Shown: positions 16,200 to 24,725 of the stretch, one piece after another
Layout of the letters: every line of letters begins with the position of its first letter
Numbering within the stretch: position 1 is the stretch's first letter
Source: Hyphomicrobiales bacterium
Lineage (GTDB): Bacteria; Pseudomonadota; Alphaproteobacteria; Rhizobiales; Rhizobiaceae
DNA: 64,000 nt
NCBI GenBank assembly: GCA_900472605.1
Contig: UCJD01000025.1
Coordinates: forward strand, 1 to 64,000
Reading direction: 5' to 3'
Notes under the pieces: generated by a model
Database searches by the model: none
Told to the model about the DNA's origin: nothing
What the model saw: the letters and a program-made list of their open reading frames with translations, nothing else
Program-made: the position numbers and the translations under genes

Positions 16200-16945
16200 A
16201 GCTTCTGACCGCCAATCTCTTTCGCATCGCGGCTTTGGCGCTGCTCCTGATCCTCCTGTTCCGGACGGAGTGGCTGTCCTTTCTGCTCACGCCGCTGACC
16301 AAGAACAACGCACCCGCCGTCTACACGCAGAGCAGCCTGCCGCTTCTGGCGCTCGGGCACCTGCAGCTGGTGCTGATCTCGATTGCCGCAAGTGCCGTGG
16401 TCGCCATTCTGGGTGGCGTCTTCGTGACACGTAAGAGCGGCGCCGATTTCCTGCCGCTGTCGCGCGCCATCGCCAATGCGGGACAGACCTTTCCACCCGT
16501 CGCGGTGCTGGCGCTGGCGGTGCCGGCCATGGGCTTCGGCGCCGGGCCAACGCTGGTCGCCCTGTTTCTCTATGGGCTGCTGCCGATCTTCGAGAATACC
16601 GTCTCGGGGCTGCATCAGGTTTCTCCCGCCGTACTTGATGCGGCTGACGGGATGGGCATGAATGCGACGCAGCGGCTCTTTCAGGTGGAGCTTCCCCTGG
16701 CGCTGCCGCTGATCATCGAGGGTGTCAAGGTGGCGACCGTGATCAACATCGGGACGGCGACGATCGGCTCGACGGTGGCTGCCAAGGGGCTGGGCGAAGT
16801 GATCATCGCCGGGCTGATATCTGATAACACCGCTTTCATCCTGCAGGGCGGGCTGATCGTCGGGCTGATGGCGCTGTTGATCTATGACGCGGTGGGATTG
16901 GTGGAAAGCGCGATGACGCGAAGAATGGGCTTGCGCACTGCCTAA
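16196..16945 (+). CDS. Osmoprotectant ABC transporter permease (YehW type)
   Basis: Second permease of the osmoprotectant system, 249 aa with six hydrophobic helices. The coupling loop is VLDAADGMGMNATQRLFQVE, followed by LPLALPLIIEGVKVATVINIG in two blocks, typical of OpuCB/YehW. It overlaps the ATPase gene by ATGA at 16196-16199. With the binder, YehY and YehX equivalents the transporter is complete. No regulator gene adjoins it. Confidence 0.92.
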   Translation: MKLLTANLFRIAALALLLILLFRTEWLSFLLTPLTKNNAPAVYTQSSLPLLALGHLQLVLISIAASAVVAILGGVFVTRKSGADFLPLSRAIANAGQTFPPVAVLALAVPAMGFGAGPTLVALFLYGLLPIFENTVSGLHQVSPAVLDAADGMGMNATQRLFQVELPLALPLIIEGVKVATVINIGTATIGSTVAAKGLGEVIIAGLISDNTAFILQGGLIVGLMALLIYDAVGLVESAMTRRMGLRTA

Positions 16946-16990
16946 GCCAGCAGCTACCAAAGCTGCCTGATACGCACGACGGAGGCAGCC

Positions 16991-17386
16991 TTGGCCAAGA
17001 TGATTCACTCGATGATCCGCGTTCTCGATGAAGCGCGTTCGGTCGAATTTTACGGCAAGGTCTTCGGGCTTAAGGTTGCCGACCGGATCGATTTCGATAC
17101 GTTCACGCTGATCTATCTGAGCAACCACGATACCGGTTTCGAGCTGGAGCTGACCATCAACAAGGGCCGCATCGAGCCCTATGATCTCGGTGACGGCTAC
17201 GGGCATCTGGCGGTGTCGGTCGATGAAGTCGCCGTCGAGCACAAGCGGCTGACGGACGAAGGGCTCAATCCCGGCAAGCTGGTGGAGCTCAACCGCGACG
17301 GCAAGCTGCTCGCGCTGTTCTTCTTCATCACCGATCCCGACGGCTACAAGATCGAAGTCCTGCAGCGCCACGGCCGCTACCTCTAA
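16991..17386 (+). CDS. Glyoxalase I-like VOC family protein
   Basis: Small metal-dependent VOC enzyme, probably lactoylglutathione lyase, which detoxifies methylglyoxal with glutathione. The 131 aa contain one beta-alpha-beta-beta-beta repeat pair: MIHSMIRVLDEARSVEFYGK, FELELTINKG, YGHLAVSVDEV and FFITDPDGYKIEVLQRH, carrying the expected His/Glu metal ligands. I accept the TTG at 16991 because GGAGG lies five bases upstream; ATG 17000 is the alternative. It starts 45 bp after the transporter operon and ends nine bases before the mannosidase gene. Confidence 0.85.
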   Translation: MAKMIHSMIRVLDEARSVEFYGKVFGLKVADRIDFDTFTLIYLSNHDTGFELELTINKGRIEPYDLGDGYGHLAVSVDEVAVEHKRLTDEGLNPGKLVELNRDGKLLALFFFITDPDGYKIEVLQRHGRYL

Positions 17387-17395
17387 GAGACATCA

Positions 17396-19843
17396 ATGAT
17401 TTCCAAGACAGACCTGCATACCGGCTGGATCCTCAACTGTAACGTTGCAGGAAAGCCGGATCTGCCGAAAACGGTGCCCGCGCATGTCCCCGGATGCGTG
17501 CATCTGGATCTCCTGGCAAACCGACTGATCCCCGACCCCTATATCGACGTCAACGAGATCACCAATGACTGGATCGGGCGGCAAGACTGGACCTACCATT
17601 GCCGCTTCGACGCATCGCCCGATGCCGATTTCGTGCAGGAGCTTGTCTTCGACGGGCTGGATACGGTGGCGACGATCTCGCTCAACGGCGAGGAGATCGG
17701 CCAGACCTTCAACATGCACAGGACCTACCGCTTCGACGTCTCGGATCGTCTGAAGACCGAGGGCAACGAGCTGGTCGTGACCTTCCGCTCGGCTTACGCC
17801 TACGGCGCCGAGATGGAAGCGCATTACGGCTACCGGCCGAACAACTATCCCGGCCCCGGCAACCTGATGCGCAAGATGGCCTGCAATTTCGGCTGGGACT
17901 GGGGACCGACGCTGGTGACGGCGGGCATCTGGAAGCCGGTGCGGCTGGAGCGCTGGGCGAAGGCGCGGTTGGCCGAAACGCTGGTTTCGGCGACGCTCAC
18001 GGGAGGAGACGGGCTGGTCACAGTGCGGGCTCGGATTGCGCGCGCTGGTGATACCGGTCGCTGCCGCATCACGGCCAGCATCGGCGGCGTCACGCATAGC
18101 GAGATCGTCAAGGCGGGGACCGACGAGGTCAGTTTCCAGATGCGCGTGCCCTCGCCGCAGATTTGGTGGCCGCATCATCTCGGTGCGCAGCCGCTTTATG
18201 CGCTGAATATCGAACTGCGCGAGGGCGATGCGCTGCTCGACGATTACGTCAAGCAGATCGGCTTCCGCTCTGTGCGGCTCGATACCTCGCCGGACGAACA
18301 TGGCTCGGCCTTCACCTTCGTGATCAACGACGTGCCGCTGTTTCTCTGCGGCGCCAACTGGATACCCGACGATTGCTTCCCCTCGCGCGTGACGGCCGAG
18401 CGCTACGCCTCGCGGATCGACGAGGCGAAAGCCGCCAACATCAACCTGTTGCGGGTATGGGGCGGCGGCATCTTCGAACGGGACGAATTCTATGAGGAAT
18501 GCGACCGGGTGGGCATGCTGGTGTGGCAGGATTTCCTGTTTGCCTGCGCCTCCTATCCCGAGGAAGAGCCGCTGCGTGGCGAGGTCGAGGCGGAGGTGCG
18601 CGACAACGTCGCGCGGCTGATGTCGCATCCCTCGCTGATCGTCTGGAACGGCAACAACGAGAACATCTGGGGCTTCGACGAGTGGGGCTGGCGGCCGATC
18701 ATCAAGGAGGGCGAGAGCTGGGGGCTCGGCTATTATCTCGACATCCTGCCGAAGCTCTGCGCCGAGCTCGATCCCGACCGACCCTACTATCCCGGCAGCC
18801 CCTATTCCGGCACGATGGACATCGAGCCGAACGCCGATGCGCATGGGTGCAAGCACATCTGGGATGTGTGGAACGACGTGGGCTACGAGGTCTACCGCAA
18901 CTATATCCCACGCTTCTGCTCCGAATTCGGCTGGCAGGCGCCGCCCAACTGGGCGACGCTGGATGAAAGCGTGCACGACGCGCCTCTGACGCCGATCTCC
19001 AACGGCGTCTTCCATCACCAGAAGGCGACGCTGGGCAACGACAAGCTGCTCAGCGGGCTGGCCGGCCATCTGCCCGAGCCGCAGACGATGAACGACTGGC
19101 ATTTCGCCACGCAGCTCAACCAGGCGCGCGCCATCCGCTTCGCGATCGAGCACATGCGCTCGCACCGCGATATCTGCAAGGGCGCCGTCGTCTGGCAGTT
19201 CAACGACTGCTGGCCCGTGACTTCCTGGGCGGCGCTGGATTCGGCCGGGCGGCGCAAGCCGCTGTGGTATGCGATGCGAGAGGCTTTCGATCCCCGGCTT
19301 CTGACGATCCAGCCGCGCGAAGGCGGGCTTGCCGCTGTTGCGGTCAACGAGAGGACGCTGTTCTGGCGGGCGAAGATTTCGGGCAAGCGGCTTCGGCTTG
19401 ACGGAACTGTACTTGCCGAGTTCGAATTCTGGCGGCTGCTTTGCGACCGGTTCGAGGCGAAGGCATTCACACTGCCCGACGATATCGCGATCGCCAACGA
19501 TCCCAACAATGAGGTGGTCGTCGTCGATATGCTGGACCGGCGCGCGTTTCACTATTTCGCCGAGGATATAGACCTCAAACTGCCGAAGCCTGAGATGACG
19601 ATCGAGGTCAGCAAGCGGGAGGGCGGTTACACGGTCTCGGTCATCGCCGCGAGCCTGCTGAAGGATCTCTGCCTGATGGCCGATCGTCTCGATCCAGACG
19701 CGGTTGTGGATACGATGCTGATCGCGCTTTTGCCGGGCGAGACGCATGTGTTCGAGGTGGACACGCAAGCGGCGATCGGGGTCGCCGATATCGTGGTGGG
19801 GACGGTTCTGCGCTCGGCCAACGATCTCGTTTCATCGGGTTGA
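17396..19843 (+). CDS. Beta-mannosidase, glycoside hydrolase family 2
   Basis: Hydrolyses terminal beta-D-mannose residues. 815 aa with the GH2 order: jelly-roll domain (WILNCNVAG to about 190, with GWDWGP), immunoglobulin-like domain, then the TIM barrel. The acid/base Glu422 sits in WNGNNENIWG and the nucleophile Glu510 in RFCSEFGWQ; also RVWGGGIFERDEFYEECDRVG (in part). No signal peptide, so it is cytoplasmic and needs imported oligosaccharide, yet no oligosaccharide transporter adjoins it. It follows the glyoxalase-like gene by nine bases and ends before a strong bidirectional terminator. Confidence 0.93.
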   Translation: MISKTDLHTGWILNCNVAGKPDLPKTVPAHVPGCVHLDLLANRLIPDPYIDVNEITNDWIGRQDWTYHCRFDASPDADFVQELVFDGLDTVATISLNGEEIGQTFNMHRTYRFDVSDRLKTEGNELVVTFRSAYAYGAEMEAHYGYRPNNYPGPGNLMRKMACNFGWDWGPTLVTAGIWKPVRLERWAKARLAETLVSATLTGGDGLVTVRARIARAGDTGRCRITASIGGVTHSEIVKAGTDEVSFQMRVPSPQIWWPHHLGAQPLYALNIELREGDALLDDYVKQIGFRSVRLDTSPDEHGSAFTFVINDVPLFLCGANWIPDDCFPSRVTAERYASRIDEAKAANINLLRVWGGGIFERDEFYEECDRVGMLVWQDFLFACASYPEEEPLRGEVEAEVRDNVARLMSHPSLIVWNGNNENIWGFDEWGWRPIIKEGESWGLGYYLDILPKLCAELDPDRPYYPGSPYSGTMDIEPNADAHGCKHIWDVWNDVGYEVYRNYIPRFCSEFGWQAPPNWATLDESVHDAPLTPISNGVFHHQKATLGNDKLLSGLAGHLPEPQTMNDWHFATQLNQARAIRFAIEHMRSHRDICKGAVVWQFNDCWPVTSWAALDSAGRRKPLWYAMREAFDPRLLTIQPREGGLAAVAVNERTLFWRAKISGKRLRLDGTVLAEFEFWRLLCDRFEAKAFTLPDDIAIANDPNNEVVVVDMLDRRAFHYFAEDIDLKLPKPEMTIEVSKREGGYTVSVIAASLLKDLCLMADRLDPDAVVDTMLIALLPGETHVFEVDTQAAIGVADIVVGTVLRSANDLVSSG

Positions 19844-19864
19844 GATAGTCCAAAGCACTCGTGC

Positions 19865-19894
19865 AAAAACCTCCGACTTTCGCCGGAGGTTTTT
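19865..19894. terminator. Bidirectional rho-independent terminator
   Basis: AAAAACCTCCG (19865-19875) pairs perfectly over 11 bp with CGGAGGTTTTT (19884-19894). With T-runs on both strands it can end the beta-mannosidase transcript and the convergent PRC-barrel gene. Confidence 0.88.
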
Positions 19895-19953
19895 GTGGCC
19901 GACGGTGGGTCCCACGCGCGGCGGGACCCTTCCGTTCCAGCCTCGCGGGAGAC

Positions 19954-20346
19954 CTACATCCAGTAGGGCGGCACGCCGTAGTAGTCGTAGACGCGGCGAC
20001 CGTTGTCGTTGTACCAGCTGTCGTCATCATCCGCGTAGCTTGGCGCGCCTTCGATCTGCTCCTTGGTCAAATCGATGCGGTAGCCATCCAGCTGCGTGTC
20101 GTAGGAGAGCTTATCCCACGGAAGCGGGTAGTGATCGTGGCCGATGCCCAGGAAGCCGCCGAAGCTCAACACCGCATAGGCGACGCGGCCGTCCCTCTTG
20201 CCGAGGATCAGGCGTTCGATCGAGCCAATGTGCTTGCCATCGGCGCCATAGACGCGGGTGCCTTCCACGCGGTCGCTGGCGATCAGCGAATGCGTATCCT
20301 TCACGTTCGGGTCGCGGAGGGTCTTGTCGTTGTCCTGATGCAGCAT
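19954..20346 (-). CDS. PRC-barrel domain protein
   Basis: Small soluble protein of 130 aa with one PRC-barrel domain (about residues 20-90): SLIASDRVEGTRVYGADGKH, IGSIERLILGKRDGRVAYAV, LSFGGFLGIGHDHYPLPW. The tail is rich in Asp and Tyr (YADDDDSWYNDNGRRVYDYY). Start ATG 20346 follows AAGGGAGTAACGAC; the longer reading to 20469 lacks a ribosome-binding site. Such stand-alone PRC proteins are common and stress-linked in rhizobia, but the molecular role is unknown. It is divergent from the acyl-CoA ligase gene. Confidence 0.85.
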   Translation of the reverse strand: MLHQDNDKTLRDPNVKDTHSLIASDRVEGTRVYGADGKHIGSIERLILGKRDGRVAYAVLSFGGFLGIGHDHYPLPWDKLSYDTQLDGYRIDLTKEQIEGAPSYADDDDSWYNDNGRRVYDYYGVPPYWM

Positions 20347-20489
20347 GTCGTTACTCCCTTTCGGTTGGTTCCTCGAGCCTGGCGATTGTTCCTCAGTCCA
20401 AGTACGTGTTGCCAGGCGTATGAATTGAAAACGTCGCCCGCTGCTCGTTGTTCCGAAGTCGACCCGCAATTTTGGCGGGCACTACAATA

Positions 20490-20505
20490 TTGACGTTTAC
20501 GTCAA
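20490..20505. promoter_or_regulatory. Candidate operator upstream of the acyl-CoA ligase gene
   Basis: TTGACGT (20490-20496), TT, ACGTCAA (20499-20505) is a perfect inverted repeat in the 284-bp divergent gap. TTGACG can also serve as a -35 box for the ligase gene. The half-site resembles those of MerR-type regulators of fatty-acid and branched-chain amino-acid catabolism (LiuR type); that link is inference. Confidence 0.5.
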
Positions 20506-20630
20506 GGTTATTGTAGCTTCATGCTGCTTGAACCATTCGAGCAATGACATAAGCTGCCGTATTGGAGGATGGAGGATCATCCAATGGTTTCGACGGGCGC
20601 CCCGCCGGCAGCGACAGGGAGAGAGACACG

Positions 20631-22331
20631 ATGAACAGCATTTCCGCCCATCCTGGCGGCGAAAGGCCCGACAAGCCGTGGCTTGCCACCTATCCCGCTA
20701 TCGTACCGGCCGAGCTGCCGCCGCTGGAATACGAATCACTCGCGGAGCTGCTTGAGAAATCCTGCGCGCGCTATGCCGACCGCATCGCGTTTTCCAGCAT
20801 GGGCAAGACACTCACCTACCGCCAGCTGGAAAGCCAGACGCGCAAGATCGCGGCATGGCTGCAAGCGAGCGGCCTGCAGAAGGGCGACCGCGTGGCGGTG
20901 ATGATGCCGAACGTGCTGCAAAACCCGATCGCCGTCTATGGCATCCTGCGCGCCGGGCTGGTGGTGGTGAACGTCAACCCGCTCTATACGCCGCGCGAAC
21001 TGGAGCATCAGCTTCGCGATTCCGGCGCCAAGGCGATCTTCGTTCTGGAGAACTTCGCCCATACCGTCGAGAAGGTGCTCGGCCATACCGATGTGCGCCA
21101 TGTGGTGGTGACTTCGTTGGGCGAGATGCTGGGCGCGAAGGGGCTGATCGTCAATCTTCTCGTCCGCAAGGTGAAGAAGCTCGTTCCCGCCTGGTCGATC
21201 CCCCGGCACAAGACATTCAAGCAGGTACTTGGCGAGGGTGACGGCGCGGCGCTGAAACCGGCCGGCCTTGTCGGCAGCGACATCGCCTTCCTGCAATATA
21301 CCGGCGGCACGACGGGCATCGCCAAGGGTGCGGTGCTGACGCACAAGAACTTGTTGTCCAACAAGTTGCAGCTGGAACTCTGGCTGAAATCCGCCTTCGA
21401 GAAGCGCCAGCGGCCCGACGTGCTGAACTTCCTCTGCGCGCTGCCGCTCTACCACATCTTCGCGCTGACGGTGAACTCGCTGATGGGCATGTCGCTCGGC
21501 GCGCATAACATCCTCGTCGCCAATCCGCGCGACATCCCTGCCCTGGTGCGCGAATTCTCGAAATCCAACGTCCACGTCTTCCCTGGGCTCAACACGCTCT
21601 TCAACGCGCTGATGAACAACGCCGATTTCGCCAAGGTCGATTTCTCGTCGCTGGTGATTTCGCTGGGCGGCGGCATGGCCGTGCAGCGGCCGGTGGCCGA
21701 GCGCTGGCTTAAGATCACCGGCAACCACATCACCGAGGGATACGGGCTTTCCGAGACGTCGCCCGTCGCCACCGCCAACCGCTTCGATTCGCCCGAATTC
21801 ACCGGCTCGATCGGCCTGCCGATCTCCTCCACCGATCTCGATATCCGCAACGAGGACGGCGCGTCGCTGCCGCTCGGCGAAGTCGGCGAGATCTGCATTC
21901 GTGGGCCTCAGGTGATGGCCGGGTATTGGAACAAGCCGGATGAGACGGCGCGCGCCATGACATCAGACGGCTACTTCCGAACCGGCGACATGGGTTCCAT
22001 GGATGCCCGCGGCTACACCAAGATCGTCGACCGCAAGAAGGACATGATCCTCGTCTCGGGCTTCAACGTCTACCCGAATGAAATCGAGGAAGTGGCGGCT
22101 ATGCATCCGGGCATCCTGGAAGCCGCCGCCGTCGGCGTGGCCGACGGGCATTCCGGCGAGGCGGTGAAGCTCTTCGTGGTGCGCAAGGATCCCGACCTGA
22201 CCGAGGCGGATGTGAAGGCGCATTGCGTGGCCAACCTCACCAACTACAAGCGGCCGCGCTTCATCGAGTTCCGCACCGAGCTGCCAAAGTCACCCGTCGG
22301 CAAGATCCTTCGCAAGGATTTGCGCGCTTAA
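20631..22331 (+). CDS. fadD: Long-chain fatty acid-CoA ligase
   Basis: Activates fatty acids to acyl-CoA using ATP, first step of beta-oxidation, at the inner membrane face. 566 aa. ANL-superfamily motifs: P-loop YTGGTTGIAKGAVLTHKN, EGYGLSETSPVATAN, YFRTGDMGSMD, DRKKDMILVSGFNVYPNEIE and the C-terminal catalytic lysine in LPKSPVGKILRKDLR. Start ATG 20631 after AGGGAGAGAGACACG. The gene stands alone, divergent from the PRC-barrel gene, with the palindromic candidate operator upstream. Chain-length preference cannot be read from the sequence. Confidence 0.93.
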   Translation: MNSISAHPGGERPDKPWLATYPAIVPAELPPLEYESLAELLEKSCARYADRIAFSSMGKTLTYRQLESQTRKIAAWLQASGLQKGDRVAVMMPNVLQNPIAVYGILRAGLVVVNVNPLYTPRELEHQLRDSGAKAIFVLENFAHTVEKVLGHTDVRHVVVTSLGEMLGAKGLIVNLLVRKVKKLVPAWSIPRHKTFKQVLGEGDGAALKPAGLVGSDIAFLQYTGGTTGIAKGAVLTHKNLLSNKLQLELWLKSAFEKRQRPDVLNFLCALPLYHIFALTVNSLMGMSLGAHNILVANPRDIPALVREFSKSNVHVFPGLNTLFNALMNNADFAKVDFSSLVISLGGGMAVQRPVAERWLKITGNHITEGYGLSETSPVATANRFDSPEFTGSIGLPISSTDLDIRNEDGASLPLGEVGEICIRGPQVMAGYWNKPDETARAMTSDGYFRTGDMGSMDARGYTKIVDRKKDMILVSGFNVYPNEIEEVAAMHPGILEAAAVGVADGHSGEAVKLFVVRKDPDLTEADVKAHCVANLTNYKRPRFIEFRTELPKSPVGKILRKDLRA

Positions 22332-22482
22332 CGTATTCACAATTGAGTACAACCCAAAACTGTGCTGCTATTTGCCTGTTTTGAGGCAGAAGCAGCACAG
22401 GTCGCAGCCATGCGGCCTATCGGCGAGGACGGGCCGCGCCGACTTCGGCAAGAGCCTTGCCATCAGAACGGGAGGTGATGAT

Positions 22483-22575
22483 ATGTGGTTTCGACCGCTT
22501 AGCGTCACGCTTGTGGTGAGGAAAACCCGGACGAGCTGGTCACTCAGCGTCCGGGTCACATTCCAAAGAACATAA
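22483..22575 (+). CDS. Candidate 30-aa protein with a near-perfect ribosome-binding site
   Basis: ATG 22483 is preceded by GGGAGGTGATGAT, an almost complete anti-16S match at good spacing. The 30 residues start MWFRPLSVTLVVRKTRTSWS and end RVTFQRT: two hydrophobic beta-prone strands separated by a basic turn, strongly basic overall. I do not recognise it. It lies 178 bp before pgi in a 421-bp gap. A 9-bp inverted repeat (ACCCGGACG 22525-22533 / CGTCCGGGT 22548-22556) lies inside the reading frame, so it could instead be part of a structured leader. In-frame extension upstream to 22372 adds nothing convincing. Confidence 0.45.
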   Translation: MWFRPLSVTLVVRKTRTSWSLSVRVTFQRT

Positions 22576-22580
22576 GCGCA

Positions 22581-22606
22581 GCAGGTGGAGTTACCGCTCC
22601 GCCTGC
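22581..22606 (+). repeat. Stable hairpin between the 30-aa ORF and pgi
   Basis: GCAGGTGGAG (22581-22590) pairs with CTCCGCCTGC (22597-22606), nine Watson-Crick pairs and one G-T, around a 6-nt loop. It starts six bases after the small ORF's stop. No T-run follows, so it is not a standard terminator. The remainder of the gap to pgi shows no other gene. Confidence 0.6.
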
Positions 22607-22752
22607 AACCTCTCCAATATAGCCCGACTGCGGCGCTGCATCAAGCTCGGCACCCGTCACCCCTTTTTATGAATTGTTTCGGACACAACTTGATTTGCAC
22701 CCGGTAAAGCGAATAGTTTCCGCGACCCTCACGCCCTGCAAAGGAGCCTCCC

Positions 22753-24378
22753 ATGAATGCCATCGTCGACCAACTGAAAAGCACAGCGGCGGCCACCAAG
22801 GCCACCGACATTCGTGCCGCGTTCGCCGCCGATCCGAAACGCTTTTCGCGTTTCACCGCCTCGCTCGACGACCTCCTGATGGATTTCTCGAAGACCGCGA
22901 TCAACGACGAGATCCTGACGCTGCTGGTGAAGCTCGCCGAAACCGGCGGCGTCGAAGCCAAGCGCGACGAGATGTTCTCCGGCAAGGCGATCAACTTCAC
23001 CGAAGACCGCGCCGTACTGCACACCTCCCTTCGCAACCGCTCGAACACGCCTGTTCTTGTCGACGGCAAGGATGTGATGCCTGACGTCAACGGCGTGCTC
23101 TCAGCCATGGGCAAGTTCGCCGACGGCATCCGCTCGGGCGCGCTGAAGGGCGCGACCGGCAAGGCAATCACCGACGTCGTCAACATCGGTATCGGCGGTT
23201 CCGACCTTGGCCCCGTCATGGCGACGCTGGCACTGGCGCCATTCCACGACGGCCCGCGCGCGCACTTTGTTTCCAACATCGACGGCGCGCATATCGCCGA
23301 CGTCCTGAAACTGGTGCAGCCGGAAACGACGCTGTTCATCGTCGCCTCCAAGACCTTCACCACCATCGAGACGATGACGAACGCGCAGACGGCGCGCAAG
23401 TTCATCGCCGATGCGCTGGGTGAAGCAGCCGTGCAGCATCACTTCGCAGCCGTTTCGACGGCGCTCGACAAGGTTGCCGCTTTCGGCATCGAAAGCGAGC
23501 GCGTGTTCGGCTTCTGGGATTGGGTCGGTGGCCGCTACTCGATCTGGTCGGCGATCGGCCTGCCTTTGATGATCGCCGTTGGCCCTGAGAACTTCGGCAA
23601 GTTCCTTGATGGCGCCCACAGCCTCGACAACCATTTCCGTACTGCGCCGATCGCCCAGAACCTGCCGATCCTGCTCGGCCTGATCGGCTTCTACAATCGC
23701 AACGTTCTCGGCTACGCCACCCGCGCGATCCTGCCCTACGACCAGCGCCTGTCGCGCTTCCCTGCCTATCTGCAGCAGCTCGACATGGAATCGAACGGCA
23801 AGGGCGTCACCATCGACGGTACGCCGGTCGAGGGCATGTCCGGTCCGGTCGTTTGGGGCGAGCCCGGCACCAACGGCCAGCATGCCTTCTACCAGCTGAT
23901 CCACCAGGGCACGAGCGTCATCCCGGCGGAATTCATGATCGCCGCCAACGGCTTCGAGCCCGAACTGCGCCACCAGCACCAGCTGCTGATGGCCAATTGC
24001 ATCGCGCAGTCGGAAGCGCTGATGAAGGGCCGCACCTTCGAGGAAGCCAAGAAGCAGCTGACCGACAAGGGCATGGCCGACAAGCAGGCCGATTTCATCG
24101 CGCCGCACCGTGTCTTCACCGGCAACCGCCCGTCGATCACCTTCGTCTACGACAAGCTGACGCCGTTCGCCTTCGGCCGCCTGGTCGCGCTCTATGAGCA
24201 CCGCGTCTTCGTCGAGGGCGTTCTGTTCCGCATCAACTCGTTCGACCAGTGGGGTGTCGAGCTCGGCAAGGAACTGGCGACCGGCCTGCTGCCTGTTATC
24301 GAAGGCAAGGAAAGCGCTGCGGGCCACGACTCGTCGACGCAGGGTCTCGTTGCGGAACTGGCGAAGCTCGCGAAGTAA
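22753..24378 (+). CDS. pgi: Glucose-6-phosphate isomerase
   Basis: Interconverts glucose 6-phosphate and fructose 6-phosphate. 541 aa, normal for the family. Signatures: [19 protein letters not shown], the PGI pattern [17 protein letters not shown], the catalytic Glu segment [29 protein letters not shown] and near the C-terminus [12 protein letters not shown] with its conserved lysine. Start ATG 22753 after AAGGAGCCTCCC. Single gene followed by a strong terminator. With fructokinase nearby (27996-28922) it links fructose to the Entner-Doudoroff and pentose phosphate routes used by rhizobia. Confidence 0.97.
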   Translation: MNAIVDQLKSTAAATKATDIRAAFAADPKRFSRFTASLDDLLMDFSKTAINDEILTLLVKLAETGGVEAKRDEMFSGKAINFTEDRAVLHTSLRNRSNTPVLVDGKDVMPDVNGVLSAMGKFADGIRSGALKGATGKAITDVVNIGIGGSDLGPVMATLALAPFHDGPRAHFVSNIDGAHIADVLKLVQPETTLFIVASKTFTTIETMTNAQTARKFIADALGEAAVQHHFAAVSTALDKVAAFGIESERVFGFWDWVGGRYSIWSAIGLPLMIAVGPENFGKFLDGAHSLDNHFRTAPIAQNLPILLGLIGFYNRNVLGYATRAILPYDQRLSRFPAYLQQLDMESNGKGVTIDGTPVEGMSGPVVWGEPGTNGQHAFYQLIHQGTSVIPAEFMIAANGFEPELRHQHQLLMANCIAQSEALMKGRTFEEAKKQLTDKGMADKQADFIAPHRVFTGNRPSITFVYDKLTPFAFGRLVALYEHRVFVEGVLFRINSFDQWGVELGKELATGLLPVIEGKESAAGHDSSTQGLVAELAKLAK

Positions 24379-24402
24379 GAGAGCATTGCTCTGAAATCAC
24401 GG

Positions 24403-24435
24403 CGCTCCCGCGGCAATCGCTGCGGGAGCGTTTTT
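24403..24435 (+). terminator. Rho-independent terminator of pgi
   Basis: CGCTCCCGC (24403-24411) and GCGGGAGCG (24422-24430) form a 9-bp stem, followed by TTTTT (24431-24435), 25 bp after the pgi stop. Confidence 0.88.
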
Positions 24436-24477
24436 CATTTGTGGCTATGACCGTTTCGGGCCATTCGCCGCCTGATA

Positions 24478-24621
24478 TCAGGTGCTTGCACCCTTGCCTG
24501 ATGGGGTTGTGCTCGTTGCCTGCTTGACCTGCGAGCCCGGACGCGGTGCGGCTGCCGGCGCAGACTTGTCCTTCTTCGGCTTGCGCGCCTCGCGCGAGCT
24601 GCGGATTTGACCTTTTGCCAT
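24478..24621 (-). CDS. Small basic Lys/Arg/Ala/Pro-rich protein, 47 aa
   Basis: ATG 24621 follows AGGGAGCTTGAA. The protein begins MAKGQIRSSREARKPKKDKS, then an Ala/Pro-rich low-complexity stretch and a Ser/Thr-rich end. It is strongly basic and probably unstructured. The MAKGQxRSxREARKPKKD opening is one I recall as recurring in rhizobial genomes as a hypothetical protein; no function is known. Longer in-frame starts (to 24699) have poor sites. A perfect 13-bp inverted repeat (24632-24666) lies just upstream of its ribosome-binding site. Confidence 0.7.
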   Translation of the reverse strand: MAKGQIRSSREARKPKKDKSAPAAAPRPGSQVKQATSTTPSGKGAST

Positions 24622-24631
24622 TTCAAGCTCC

Positions 24632-24666
24632 CTGGTTGAGCCACATTGAAAAGGTGGCTCAACCAG
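24632..24666. repeat. Perfect 13-bp inverted repeat in the leader of the 47-aa gene
   Basis: CTGGTTGAGCCAC (24632-24644) and GTGGCTCAACCAG (24654-24666) pair fully around a 9-nt loop. On the minus strand it lies after the DMT transporter gene (ending 24726) and directly before the ribosome-binding site of the 47-aa gene. No T-run follows, so it may be a processing or regulatory hairpin. Confidence 0.7.
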
Positions 24667-24725
24667 CAGGGGCGCTTGGCGGGGAAAAAGCAAGCACATT
24701 CTTCCATGCGCCCGCGTGAGCTGTC

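Noticed and set aside
15662..17371. 569-codon minus-strand frame opposite the transporter and VOC genes
   Set aside because: Gln/Arg/His-rich antisense shadow of three well-supported genes.
17393..19768. 791-codon minus-strand frame opposite the beta-mannosidase gene
   Set aside because: The plus-strand GH2 protein has all catalytic motifs; the antisense frame has none.
22332..22752. Possible metabolite riboswitch before pgi
   Set aside because: Several hairpins exist but I could match no known riboswitch core; kept only as a small ORF with structure.
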